Below, piece after piece: positions 34,946 to 43,043 of a stretch of DNA of 64,000 bases. The notes below the pieces were generated by a model, which was not told where the DNA came from, did not search any database, and saw only the letters and a program-made list of their open reading frames with translations. The first letter of the stretch is position 1, and every line of letters starts with the position of its first letter. This stretch comes from Marixanthomonas spongiae (GTDB lineage: Bacteria; Bacteroidota; Bacteroidia; Flavobacteriales; Flavobacteriaceae), in assembly GCF_003095375.1 (NCBI RefSeq), contig NZ_QEHR01000001.1, forward strand, positions 124,001 through 188,000, read 5' to 3'. The position numbers and the translations under genes were made by a program.

Positions 34946-35581
34946 ATGAAAAAAATTGTCATTGCAGATCACCATCCAATAACCCGTAAAGGGATTTCTT
35001 GTATGTTGAAAAAGAAAAAAAGCGAGTTTTCCATTATTGCAAAAGCCAACAATGGGGAGGAGCTGTACAAGAGCTTAGAAGACCACAACCCGGACATCTT
35101 GATCATGGAGATAGACATGCCGCAAATAAATGGCATTAATGCTTTGCGCAGCATTAAAGAGTCATTTCCGCAAACACGGGTATTGATTTTCTCTACACAT
35201 CCAGAAGAAATCTACGCACTTAGGGCCATTAAGTCTGGAGCCGCAGGGTATGTGCCCAAAACGGCATCTACAAAAGTGTTTGTGGAAGCATTGACCAAGA
35301 TCGCCAAGGGCGGCATTTTTCTTAACGAAGAGCTCACCTCTACTTTTACCAGCCGCAATGTGGGCGAAAGCAGCGCCATAAGCCGGTACAAAAAACTTTC
35401 ATCTCGGGAAATTGAAGTGCTCAACTTGCTGTCAAGAGGAAAACGCAACAAAGACATCGCCAACGCGCTTAACATTAACGAAAAAACCGTAAGCACCTAT
35501 AAAACAAGGTTACTCAAAAAGCTCAAAGTAGATAACCTGGCCGATTTGATCCATCAATCGCGTATGTTTCAGTTTGGATAA
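34946..35581 (+). CDS. LuxR-type response regulator with Glu in place of the phospho-accepting Asp
   Basis: A 211-residue two-domain protein: a receiver domain (residues 1-120) and a LuxR/NarL helix-turn-helix (about 145-205, KLSSREIEVLNLLSRGKRNKDIANALNI). In the receiver the usual LMDIxMP is LIMEIDMP, so Glu55 (codon 35108-35110) takes the place of the phosphorylated Asp. The acidic pocket reads ADHHP, with a single Asp. The Thr/Ser (FSTHPEE) and Lys (YVPKTAS) positions are kept. Glu at this site often mimics the phosphorylated state, so the protein may be always active. No sensor kinase gene is nearby. The start at 34946 gives MKKIVIADHHP; an upstream frame extension looks non-coding. Confidence 0.88.
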   Translation: MKKIVIADHHPITRKGISCMLKKKKSEFSIIAKANNGEELYKSLEDHNPDILIMEIDMPQINGINALRSIKESFPQTRVLIFSTHPEEIYALRAIKSGAAGYVPKTASTKVFVEALTKIAKGGIFLNEELTSTFTSRNVGESSAISRYKKLSSREIEVLNLLSRGKRNKDIANALNINEKTVSTYKTRLLKKLKVDNLADLIHQSRMFQFG

Positions 35582-35585
35582 GGTT

Positions 35586-37568
35586 TTATACAACCCTTCG
35601 CAGTTTTTCCGAAAGAAGTTTTTTTAAAGTAATATAGTCCACAACATCCTGAAGATTTACTTGTTCATCATCAGGCCCTTGCTGTTTAATGGTTTCCGAA
35701 AGCTCTTTTATTTTCTGGTTTATCAATTCGCGCCGAAGGTTTAATATGGTTTCGCTCACTATTTGCGAAACTGAATGCTTTTTTTCCTTCACATAAATTT
35801 CCTTGCGTTCCCAATTGTGCAGGCTGTATTTTTCTTCTTCCATTAAAATATCGGTCACGGCATGCGCTTTTTCGGGTTCCAAAACCTTCACAAAATCATC
35901 CACCTTTAAATCTTCTTCACGCATAAAACGGTCGGTTATAGCGGTGTAAAGTTCTTTAAAGGCATCGTTGGTAAACTCAATTTCATCTTCTTGAAGGTCT
36001 AAATATATTTTCCGAAACACCGTCTTGGTTTGAGTTTCTGGCTTAAAGTCAATTTCTCCTTTTTCGTCAGTTTCTAAAATCAATTCCTCAAAATCTTCTT
36101 CCTTTGGGCCGTACAGCAACAACAATTCAATTATTTTGCGTTCCAGCTCATACTGCGCATCAACTTTTTCGACCGGTTTTTTTTCTGAAGCGACCACCTC
36201 CATGGTTTTTTTCTCACTTCTTTTCTTCCGTGAAGCATCCCGTTGCTCTTTTTGAAGCAACTGTGCGAGGGTGTTGAAAAGCACCGCTTCGGAAATATCC
36301 ATAATCCGGGCACATTCTTTAATATACACCTCTTGCTTGATCACATCGGGTATTTTTGAAATACTCACGACCATATCGCGAATGGTATCGGCTTTTTTAA
36401 TGGGGTCGTCTTTTGCTTCTGAAGCCAGCAATGACGCCTTAAATGAAATAAAATCTTGAGATTTTTCCTCTAAATAGGACTTTAATTCTTCCAATGAATT
36501 TTTCCGCGAAAAACTGTCTGGGTCTTCACCTTCAGGGAACGTACATATTTTTACGTTCATTCCCTGCTCCAATATTAAATCCACGCCTCGAAGCGAAGCC
36601 CGCAATCCTGCCGCATCCCCGTCAAAAAGCACGGTGATGTTCTGCGTCAATCGGTTTACCAACCTAATTTGTTCTGGTGTCAATGCCGTTCCGGAGGAGG
36701 AAACCACATTTTCGATCCCTGTTTGGTGAAACTGGATGACATCGGTATAGCCTTCAACCAAATAACAGTTGTCCTCTTTAGCAATGCTTTGTTTGGCATG
36801 GTAAATCCCGTACAGCACCTTGCTTTTGTGGTAAATATCGCTCTCTGGAGAGTTAAGGTATTTTGCCGCTTTTTTGTCGTTGGTCAAGATACGGCCACCA
36901 AAACCCAAGGTACGGCCGCTCATACTGCGAATAGGGAACATGACCCGGCCTTTAAAACGATCGAACATTTTGGTTGCTGTGCCTGTTGAAGTATCGTCTT
37001 TAACGATTGTTAACCCGGTTTTTTCAAGATAATCGAGTTTGTATCTTTTTTTTATGGCGTGGTTGGTAAAGGCGTCCCAGCTATCGGGGGAGAACCCCAA
37101 ATCGAATTTTTTAATGGTTTGTTCGGTAAAGCCGCGTTCTTTAAAGTAACTCAGGCCAATGGCTTTTCCTTCTTCGGTTTTAAACAGTACGTGCTTAAAA
37201 TACTCTTTGGCAAACTCGCTAACGAGGTACAAACTTTCGCGTTCGTTGGCTTGTTTTTTTTGCTCGTCCGTCTGTTGGGTTTCTTCAATTTCGATCCCGT
37301 ATTTTTTGGCGAGGTATTTTATGGCTTCGGGATAGGTAAAATGTTCATGCTCCATTAAAAAAGCGACCACGTTGCCGCCTTTTCCGCTACTGAAATCTTT
37401 CCAAATCTGTTTTACCGGAGACACCATAAAACTGGGCGTGCGCTCATCGGTAAACGGGCTGAGCCCCTTGAAATTGCTGCCCGATTTTTTTAATTGCACA
37501 AAATCGCCTATTACCTCCTCTACCCGAGCGGTATCAAACACATTGTCTATGGTGGTTTTTGAGATCAA
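35586..37568 (-). CDS. dnaG: DNA primase, TTG start, zinc ligands lost
   Basis: Synthesises RNA primers at the replication fork. The 660-residue protein has the N-terminal domain, the TOPRIM core (CYLVEGYTDVIQFHQTGIENVVSSSGTAL, FDGDAAGLRASLRG) and a C-terminal helicase-binding region. The N-terminal zinc ribbon of typical DnaG (CPFH...CFGC) reads SPFT...DFSS, so ligands Cys, His, Cys, Cys are Ser37, Thr40, Asp58, Ser61. I believe this loss is shared by related Flavobacteriia. The start is TTG at 37568: an in-frame TGA two codons upstream leaves no room for an earlier one, and MISKTTIDNVFDTARVEEVIG is the usual N-terminus. Confidence 0.95.
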   Translation of the reverse strand: MISKTTIDNVFDTARVEEVIGDFVQLKKSGSNFKGLSPFTDERTPSFMVSPVKQIWKDFSSGKGGNVVAFLMEHEHFTYPEAIKYLAKKYGIEIEETQQTDEQKKQANERESLYLVSEFAKEYFKHVLFKTEEGKAIGLSYFKERGFTEQTIKKFDLGFSPDSWDAFTNHAIKKRYKLDYLEKTGLTIVKDDTSTGTATKMFDRFKGRVMFPIRSMSGRTLGFGGRILTNDKKAAKYLNSPESDIYHKSKVLYGIYHAKQSIAKEDNCYLVEGYTDVIQFHQTGIENVVSSSGTALTPEQIRLVNRLTQNITVLFDGDAAGLRASLRGVDLILEQGMNVKICTFPEGEDPDSFSRKNSLEELKSYLEEKSQDFISFKASLLASEAKDDPIKKADTIRDMVVSISKIPDVIKQEVYIKECARIMDISEAVLFNTLAQLLQKEQRDASRKKRSEKKTMEVVASEKKPVEKVDAQYELERKIIELLLLYGPKEEDFEELILETDEKGEIDFKPETQTKTVFRKIYLDLQEDEIEFTNDAFKELYTAITDRFMREEDLKVDDFVKVLEPEKAHAVTDILMEEEKYSLHNWERKEIYVKEKKHSVSQIVSETILNLRRELINQKIKELSETIKQQGPDDEQVNLQDVVDYITLKKLLSEKLRRVV

Positions 37569-37589
37569 ACTTCAGGAAGTTTATAAAAA

Positions 37590-37597
37590 CAAATATA
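37590..37597 (-). promoter_or_regulatory. -7 promoter box of dnaG
   Basis: Minus strand 37597-37590 reads TATATTTG (TAnnTTTG), 21 bases ahead of the TTG start of dnaG. No TTG was found at the -33 spacing. Confidence 0.55.
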
Positions 37598-37639
37598 ATA
37601 AATTGGTAATCGCTTTTAGGATTTAGTTTCAGAAAACGA

Positions 37640-37670
37640 AAAAGCCTCTTTTCAGAAAAAAGAAGCTTTT
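37640..37670 (-). terminator. Terminator of the ECF sigma / OMP unit
   Basis: AAAAGC-C-TCTTTT (37640-37652) pairs with AAAAGA-A-GCTTTT (37658-37670) except one central mismatch. T runs stand on both sides, so it may work in both directions. It separates the outer-membrane protein gene from dnaG. Confidence 0.7.
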
Positions 37671-37692
37671 AAAAACATGGCTATTCAAGGTA

Positions 37693-38763
37693 TTAATCTA
37701 CGTCAAAACGAAGGCCTAAAGAAATATTTCTTTGATCGATTGGATTGTCCTTAAAAATAGTGTTCAGGTCGTATTTCACATATACAGCTGCCCATTTCCA
37801 TCCTAAATATCCACTAAGGCCATAAATAAAGTTGTTCGTGTTATAACTTGCTTTCAACTTTTCTTTTACATCTTCACCGTCTTCTGAATATTTCAGCTTT
37901 TGACGCGAACCAAGATTAAACCCTGCGTAACCACCAAGACCGACTTTGATTTTATTGTAGGTATTGTATCTAAAATAACCGTCTTTTTCTATTTTTTCTG
38001 AAGGTCCAAATTCAAAATGCACCGGAAACACCAAGTTGTCCATCCTGAATTTTGACTTATCCAAATCCAATGGGAATTCCTGAAGTTCGGTTTGGTCGCC
38101 AGTGTCCACATAGTATCTGTTATCGGTAGGTTTCAATCCATTAAACTGAAAAGAAAAACCGTACTTTACCCGAAACCAATTGGTGTTTTTAAATACCCGT
38201 GTTCGCCAAGCCCAGCCAATTTCAGCAAAACGGCTACCACCAATTTTAAAGTCTGAATCGTTCAGGGACTCCCCTTCTGTCATCACATTATTTAAACCAA
38301 AAGCAAAGACAAAAGCACTTGTTGTTCTACGGTCATACTTTCTTTTCTTGGCGGTCCCCCTTTCCCGTACTTTTATGCCAAAAACACGATCGTTGTCTTG
38401 ATCGAGACTACCCACACCTATTGATATTGACGAACCTTCCGCCTCTTCCATTTTTCCATTGCGCTCCAGCAGCGCAATTTTATTATCGATAATGGCCAAG
38501 CGGTTTTCAATGTTCAATGCGCGTTTTTCGGCGGCCTGCTCTTTTAAACCTTTGGCTTCGGCTATGGATATTTCGTCTTGTTCCAATCGCTGGTTGATGT
38601 TCTCCACTTCGTTTGTAAGTGCTTCTTTTTCTTCAGCTATAATTTGTTCTTGAGCAGCTTTTAAAATTGCAATAGCATTGGCTGCATCGTTTTCTTGTGC
38701 TTGGGCTGAAACAATAGTCAGCACCCATACCGTAACAACGGTACAATACATAAAAATTTTCAT
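37693..38763 (-). CDS. Outer-membrane beta-barrel protein with N-terminal coiled coil
   Basis: A 356-residue secreted protein: signal peptide (CTVVTVWVLTIVSAQAQ), then a charged coiled coil of about 80 residues (ILKAAQEQIIAEEKEALTNE through DNKIALLERNG), then a domain of alternating strands with many aromatic residues (WFRVKYGFSFQFNGL, KVGLGGYAGFNLGSRQ, AVYVKYDLNTIF) that ends ISLGLRFDVD, the pattern of an outer-membrane barrel. I do not recognise a named family. It is the third gene after the ECF sigma factor and anti-sigma genes on the same strand and may be a target of that sigma factor. Confidence 0.75.
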   Translation of the reverse strand: MKIFMYCTVVTVWVLTIVSAQAQENDAANAIAILKAAQEQIIAEEKEALTNEVENINQRLEQDEISIAEAKGLKEQAAEKRALNIENRLAIIDNKIALLERNGKMEEAEGSSISIGVGSLDQDNDRVFGIKVRERGTAKKRKYDRRTTSAFVFAFGLNNVMTEGESLNDSDFKIGGSRFAEIGWAWRTRVFKNTNWFRVKYGFSFQFNGLKPTDNRYYVDTGDQTELQEFPLDLDKSKFRMDNLVFPVHFEFGPSEKIEKDGYFRYNTYNKIKVGLGGYAGFNLGSRQKLKYSEDGEDVKEKLKASYNTNNFIYGLSGYLGWKWAAVYVKYDLNTIFKDNPIDQRNISLGLRFDVD

Positions 38764-38885
38764 AATGTGCTTGGTTTAGTGCCTTTTGGCTTTCCCTTAG
38801 TTATAAAGAGAATTGCCATTGGCGTGATTGATGAATGAATGGTTCTTATTTAGGGATTTTAAAGCCTCTTGCCTTCGCAAGAGAG

Positions 38886-39674
38886 CTAATCGTTACGTTT
38901 CACAACGGCGGTCCGTATTTTATTGAAGCCCTCGCCGAGCGCATCGAACACTTTTTCCCTGAAACTTCGCTCCAGTTCTAATTCCACATCCAAAAGAAGG
39001 GCTGAAGCATCTACTTTTTGGGTATGGGGATTGAGCAATTGTCTTGTTTTAATGTCCCGCTGGGCTTTAGCTAAAAGCACATCGACTTCTCTGGCGGTGA
39101 CCGTGTTGTTTTTGGTTTGCATTTCTTTTACTTGAGCCACTACTTCGTTAATTTTTTTCTCAATAAAAAGGTCGTTGGTTGTACCTTCTGTTTTGTGCTT
39201 CGGAATAGATTGTGCTTCACCATTGGTTTCAGTTTTAGCGACTGCTTTTTGTTTTTCAAAAGAAGTTTCAGCAGATTGGTTTAATTTTGTTTTTTTTGCT
39301 GCAAGCCGTTCTTCAACAATTTGCAAATTCTCTGTTTTGTCTGTTGTGGTATTCTCTTCAACAGCAACGTCCTCTAAACTGGCTTTCTGCGGAATTAATG
39401 CCGGTTGTTTTTTATAGTCCCTTAGCTCTATATTGGTTGGGGTTTCAACAAGATTTTCGATTTCTGAAACCTCTTTACTTTTAGTGAACAACAAGGCCCC
39501 GATCACCAAAATACTCACCAAACTGGCAGCGATTGCATACCACATAAAATTGCCGTTCTTTTTTTCAGGTTTTCCCAAACGGGCATCTAATTTTCTCCAA
39601 GCGTCACTGGACGGCTGTATTTCCCGTTCCTGTAACTTTTCGCGAATGGTTTCTTCAAATTTATTGGGCTCCAT
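38886..39674 (-). CDS. Probable membrane anti-sigma factor
   Basis: A 262-residue protein with an N-terminal cytoplasmic segment (MEPNKFEETIREKLQEREIQ, PSSDAWRKLDARLG), one transmembrane helix near residues 43-63 (MWYAIAASLVSILVIGALLF) and a long, charged periplasmic part rich in Glu, Lys and Thr, with a helical end. This plan, and a 14-base overlap with the ECF sigma gene, point to an anti-sigma factor. It has no HxxxCxxC zinc motif of the ZAS class; Bacteroidota anti-sigma proteins commonly lack it. Function is inferred from context. Confidence 0.7.
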   Translation of the reverse strand: MEPNKFEETIREKLQEREIQPSSDAWRKLDARLGKPEKKNGNFMWYAIAASLVSILVIGALLFTKSKEVSEIENLVETPTNIELRDYKKQPALIPQKASLEDVAVEENTTTDKTENLQIVEERLAAKKTKLNQSAETSFEKQKAVAKTETNGEAQSIPKHKTEGTTNDLFIEKKINEVVAQVKEMQTKNNTVTAREVDVLLAKAQRDIKTRQLLNPHTQKVDASALLLDVELELERSFREKVFDALGEGFNKIRTAVVKRND

Positions 39675-40227
39675 AATTCACGTCATTTTTATTGTTAATG
39701 GTTTTTTGAAGCATGTTGCGGGCTTTGGACAATTGCGATTTTGATGTGCCTTCGCTAATTTGCAACAATTCGGCTATTTCACTGTGTTTATAGCCTTCAA
39801 CCGCATAGAGCACGAAAACCGTTTTGTACCCGTCGGGCAAACTGTCTATCATTTTTTGAATTTCTTCAACTTCAAACGTGGTATCGATAGACGTTGCGTA
39901 CTCCAGTGAATTTTCAATGACCGTTTCATCTTTAAAAAAGAGTTTCTTTTGCCTTCTCAATTCACTGATGGATTCGTTCACCATAATGCGGCGGATCCAA
40001 CCCTCAAAGCTACCTTGACCGGTAAACGATTCCAGTTTTGAAAATACGTTGTAAAACCCGTTGAGCATGGCTTCCTCAGCCACATCGTCATTTTTAAGGT
40101 ATTGCCTGCAAACACTTAACATTTTGGGCGCGAACATTTGGTATAGCTCGTGTTGTGCGCGACGATTTCCCTTCTTTGCTTTTTTTATAAGCGCCGTATA
40201 GTTTTTATGTAATGGAATTAATTTCAC
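39661..40227 (-). CDS. ECF-type RNA polymerase sigma factor
   Basis: A 188-residue group 4 sigma factor. Region 2 runs from FAPKMLSVCRQYLKNDDVAEEAMLNGFYNVFSKL to FEGWIRRIMVNESISELRRQ, and region 4 has LPDGYKTVFVLYAVEGYKHSEIAELLQISEGTSKSQLSKARNML with the helix-turn-helix. The start is GTG at 40227; no ATG in frame precedes it. It is expected to be held by the membrane protein encoded next and released by an envelope signal. An AAC-N17-CGTC element upstream looks like an ECF promoter, so it may activate itself. A perfect heptamer array lies just beyond. Confidence 0.93.
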   Translation of the reverse strand: MKLIPLHKNYTALIKKAKKGNRRAQHELYQMFAPKMLSVCRQYLKNDDVAEEAMLNGFYNVFSKLESFTGQGSFEGWIRRIMVNESISELRRQKKLFFKDETVIENSLEYATSIDTTFEVEEIQKMIDSLPDGYKTVFVLYAVEGYKHSEIAELLQISEGTSKSQLSKARNMLQKTINNKNDVNYGAQ

Positions 40228-40258
40228 GGTTTGCTTCGCATGGCGTTCTATTTATATA

Positions 40259-40282
40259 GACGCAATTTTAGTAAAAAGGGTT
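40259..40282 (-). promoter_or_regulatory. Putative ECF-type promoter of the sigma/anti-sigma operon
   Basis: On the minus strand GCAACCC (AAC at 40282-40280) is followed after 17 bases by CGTCTA (CGTC at 40262-40259). AAC-N16/17-CGT(C) is the general pattern of ECF-sigma promoters. It stands 31 bases before the GTG start. Confidence 0.5.
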
Positions 40283-40300
40283 GCCTGCAGTAAGAAAATT

Positions 40301-40431
40301 TTCAGTATTCAGTATTCAGTATTCAGTATTCAGTATTCAGTATTCAGTATTCAGTATTCAGTATTCAGTATTCAGTATTCAGTATTCAGTATTCAGTATT
40401 CAGTATTCAGTATTCAGTATTCAGTATTCAG
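40301..40431. repeat. Perfect 7-bp tandem array (TTCAGTA)n upstream of the ECF sigma gene
   Basis: 131 bases made of about 18.7 uninterrupted copies of TTCAGTA (TACTGAA on the minus strand). Such perfect arrays are prone to slippage. It begins about 18 bases upstream of the putative ECF -35 element. There are no spacers, so it is not CRISPR. Confidence 0.97.
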
Positions 40432-40635
40432 ATAGTAAAGATGTAGAAATTTATTAATGTACAAATTTCAATGGCTGGATTCTTATCAACAAAAATACTT
40501 CAAAGAAGATACAATAAGGAAGCGCTAGGTTGCCGTGCAGGATATCAATAGCGGCAATTTTAGACCAGCCCAACTGAAAAGCAAGAAGAGATACAAATAA
40601 TACACGTATATTGACTCTTAAAACATAATTACACA
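40432..40635. other. Gene-free stretch between the heptamer array and dtd
   Basis: With the array and the ECF promoter this makes 408 bases without a credible gene. A 60-codon frame on the minus strand here looks non-coding. I see no RNA gene, and no clean TAnnTTTG box before dtd. Confidence 0.5.
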
Positions 40636-41088
40636 ATGAGAACAGTATTGCATCGCGTTAAAAAAGCATCCGTAACGGTAGAAGGAAAAATTGTTTCAAA
40701 AATCGATCACGGTTTTTTGGTTTTATTGGGCATTGAAGATGATGATACCCGGGAAGACATTGATTGGCTGTGCCGAAAAATAACAAGGCTACGAATTTTT
40801 TCGGATGAAAACAATGCTATGAACCTTTCCGTCAAGGATGTTGATGGAGATATATTAGTGGTAAGTCAATTTACTTTGCATGCGAGTACCAAAAAAGGAA
40901 ACCGTCCATCGTTTATTAAAGCCGCTAAGCCAGAAGTGGCAGTTCCTCTTTATGAAAAATTTACCCAACAACTTGAAAAAGAACTTGGCAAAGTAGTGCT
41001 AACCGGTGTGTTTGGGGCTATGATGGATGTTGCTTTAATCAATGATGGCCCCGTAACCATTACCGTTGATACAAAAAATAAAGAATAA
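40636..41088 (+). CDS. dtd: D-aminoacyl-tRNA deacylase
   Basis: Removes D-amino acids (and glycine from tRNA-Ala) mischarged on tRNA. The 150 residues match the DTD family: MRTVLHRVKKASVTVEGKIV, LLGIEDDDTREDIDWLCRKI, the catalytic cross-subunit region VSQFTLHAST with KKGNRPSF, and the Gly-cisPro-like end VTGVFGAMMDVALINDGPVTI-type motif (here LTGVFGAMMDV and NDGPVTI). The DUF3857 genes follow after 37 bases. Confidence 0.96.
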   Translation: MRTVLHRVKKASVTVEGKIVSKIDHGFLVLLGIEDDDTREDIDWLCRKITRLRIFSDENNAMNLSVKDVDGDILVVSQFTLHASTKKGNRPSFIKAAKPEVAVPLYEKFTQQLEKELGKVVLTGVFGAMMDVALINDGPVTITVDTKNKE

Positions 41089-41125
41089 TTTCACATTTTT
41101 TTAACAATTATGTATATTGCGGGCT

Positions 41126-43033
41126 ATGAGAACATTCTTTGCCCTAAGTCTTCTTATTGTTGTTTCTTTTACTGCTTTTGCTCAAGAAACACAATTTTCC
41201 ATTGCTGCATTGCCAAAAGGATTGTCCAAAAATGCCAACAGCGTTTTATTGGATGAAAAAATAGAAATTGATATTACCCAAAACGACCGCAGAATCTTTA
41301 AAAATTACAGGGCCGTTATGGTTCTCAACAAGAAAGGCAACAGCAAGGTAGATGCTTATGCCCACTATGACGACGATGCCAAGGTAAAGGATATCGAAGC
41401 TTGGGTGTACGATGCCATGGGCAACGAATTGGAACATTTTAAAAAACGTGATTTTAAAGACATAAGCGCCTCTGACGGTATTTCCATTTACAACGACGAC
41501 AGGGTGTTGTACTTAGATTATACCCCAACCACATACCCCTACACGTTGGTCTTTGAGTCGGTTACACAAAGTAATACCACGGCGCATATTCCCAGTTGGT
41601 TTCCGTTGGGAGGATACGCTACGGCAACAAAAAACAGTGAGTTTACGGTAAAATTCCATCCTACCAACAAACCGAGAATATTGAAAAAAAACCTTGAAGG
41701 TTTTGATATTTCGGTTTCTGAAACCCCAGAAGCTTTTATTTGCAGCGCCAAAAACTTAAAAGCCGTGCAATATGAAGAATACAGTCCTTCCTACCGTGCC
41801 ATTTTACCACATGTTAAATTTGCACTCAATAATTTCTACTTAAAAGGAGTGCCCGGCCACGGAAAAGATTGGAAGGAGTTTGGCGCTTGGATGGACCGAA
41901 CCCTTTTAAGCGACGTGAGCGACCTCTCCCCGGCCACAATAGCACGGGCCAAACAATTGGTGGCAGGCGAAACAACCCATATAGGAAAGGCCAAAAAAAT
42001 TTATGAATACCTTCAAAACAAAGTCCGCTACATCAGTGTACAAATAGGGATTGGCGGCTGGAAGCCTATGTTGGCTGAAGACGTTGACAAGTTGAGCTAT
42101 GGCGATTGCAAGGCCTTGACCAACTACACCAAGGCTTTATTGGATGTCGTAGGCGTGCCATCATATTACACAGTGTTATATGCTGGAGACGAAGAAGTTG
42201 ACTTAGAACCCAATTTTGCAGGAATACAAGGCAACCACGTTATTTTAGGGGTGCCCGATGGCGAGGATATCATTTGGTTGGAATGTACCAGCCAAGACAC
42301 ACCATTTGGATATGGCGGAAACTTTAGCGATGACCGCGACGTATTGATTGTTACGCCAGAAGGCGGCAAGATTGTCCATACAAAAGCCTATACCTTTAAG
42401 GAAAATGTTGAACAGCGTTCGGCAACTATCAAAATCACGCCTTCCGGTGCCGTGCAAGCAGATTTCAAAGGCACCTACACCGGCTTGGCCTACGACGATA
42501 AATACCGGCTTAGCAACCTCGATGCGGACGATCTTGAAAAACAGTATAAAAATAGATGGGCGCACATCAATGGGTTTACCATAACAAAAAAAGCATTGGA
42601 CAACAACCGGGACAACATTCAGTTTACCGAAACACTTTCTCTTGACATGCCCAGTTACTGTTCATCAATTGGCAACGATTTGCTGTTTGGGCTAAACGTG
42701 TTCTCGCAAACGGTAACCGTTCCGCCACGATTTTCCAATAGGAAGCAAAAATTAAAAATCGCCGAAGGTTTTACCGAAAGGGACAGCCTGACCATAAATA
42801 TCCATGAGGCCTTGAGCATTGACAGCCTTCCTGAAGCTGTGAGCATCGAAAATAAATTTGGCAGCTATAGCTTTTCGGTGACTGAAATTTCAGAAAACAC
42901 CATACAATACAAACGCACCTTTATTCTTAAAAAAGGGGTGTTCCCGGCTACAGACTATAAAAAGTACCGAGCCTTTTTACGAACGGTCTCTAAATTGGAC
43001 CAATCAAAAATTTTACTGAAACAGAACACTTAA
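41126..43033 (+). CDS. DUF3857 / transglutaminase-like secreted protein (catalytic residues present)
   Basis: A 635-residue exported protein: signal peptide MRTFFALSLLIVVSFTAFAQ, an N-terminal DUF3857 domain (to about residue 230), a transglutaminase-like core around residues 280-420, and a C-terminal beta-rich domain. The core keeps the likely catalytic Cys (LSYGDCKALTNYTKALLDVVG) and His (GNHVILGV), followed by WLECTSQ in the place of the Asp motif. The substrate is unknown; such proteins are periplasmic or surface proteins common in Bacteroidota. The ATG at 41126 is chosen over a TTG at 41117. It lies 10 bases before a paralogue that has lost the catalytic residues. Confidence 0.85.
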   Translation: MRTFFALSLLIVVSFTAFAQETQFSIAALPKGLSKNANSVLLDEKIEIDITQNDRRIFKNYRAVMVLNKKGNSKVDAYAHYDDDAKVKDIEAWVYDAMGNELEHFKKRDFKDISASDGISIYNDDRVLYLDYTPTTYPYTLVFESVTQSNTTAHIPSWFPLGGYATATKNSEFTVKFHPTNKPRILKKNLEGFDISVSETPEAFICSAKNLKAVQYEEYSPSYRAILPHVKFALNNFYLKGVPGHGKDWKEFGAWMDRTLLSDVSDLSPATIARAKQLVAGETTHIGKAKKIYEYLQNKVRYISVQIGIGGWKPMLAEDVDKLSYGDCKALTNYTKALLDVVGVPSYYTVLYAGDEEVDLEPNFAGIQGNHVILGVPDGEDIIWLECTSQDTPFGYGGNFSDDRDVLIVTPEGGKIVHTKAYTFKENVEQRSATIKITPSGAVQADFKGTYTGLAYDDKYRLSNLDADDLEKQYKNRWAHINGFTITKKALDNNRDNIQFTETLSLDMPSYCSSIGNDLLFGLNVFSQTVTVPPRFSNRKQKLKIAEGFTERDSLTINIHEALSIDSLPEAVSIENKFGSYSFSVTEISENTIQYKRTFILKKGVFPATDYKKYRAFLRTVSKLDQSKILLKQNT

Positions 43034-43043
43034 CCATTTAGTT

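Noticed and set aside
40301-40431. CRISPR array
   Set aside because: The units are identical 7-mers with no spacers, and no cas genes are nearby.
40454-40636. 60-residue minus-strand reading frame ahead of dtd
   Set aside because: It has no recognisable domain, lies in low-complexity intergenic DNA and would overlap the dtd start; most likely chance.
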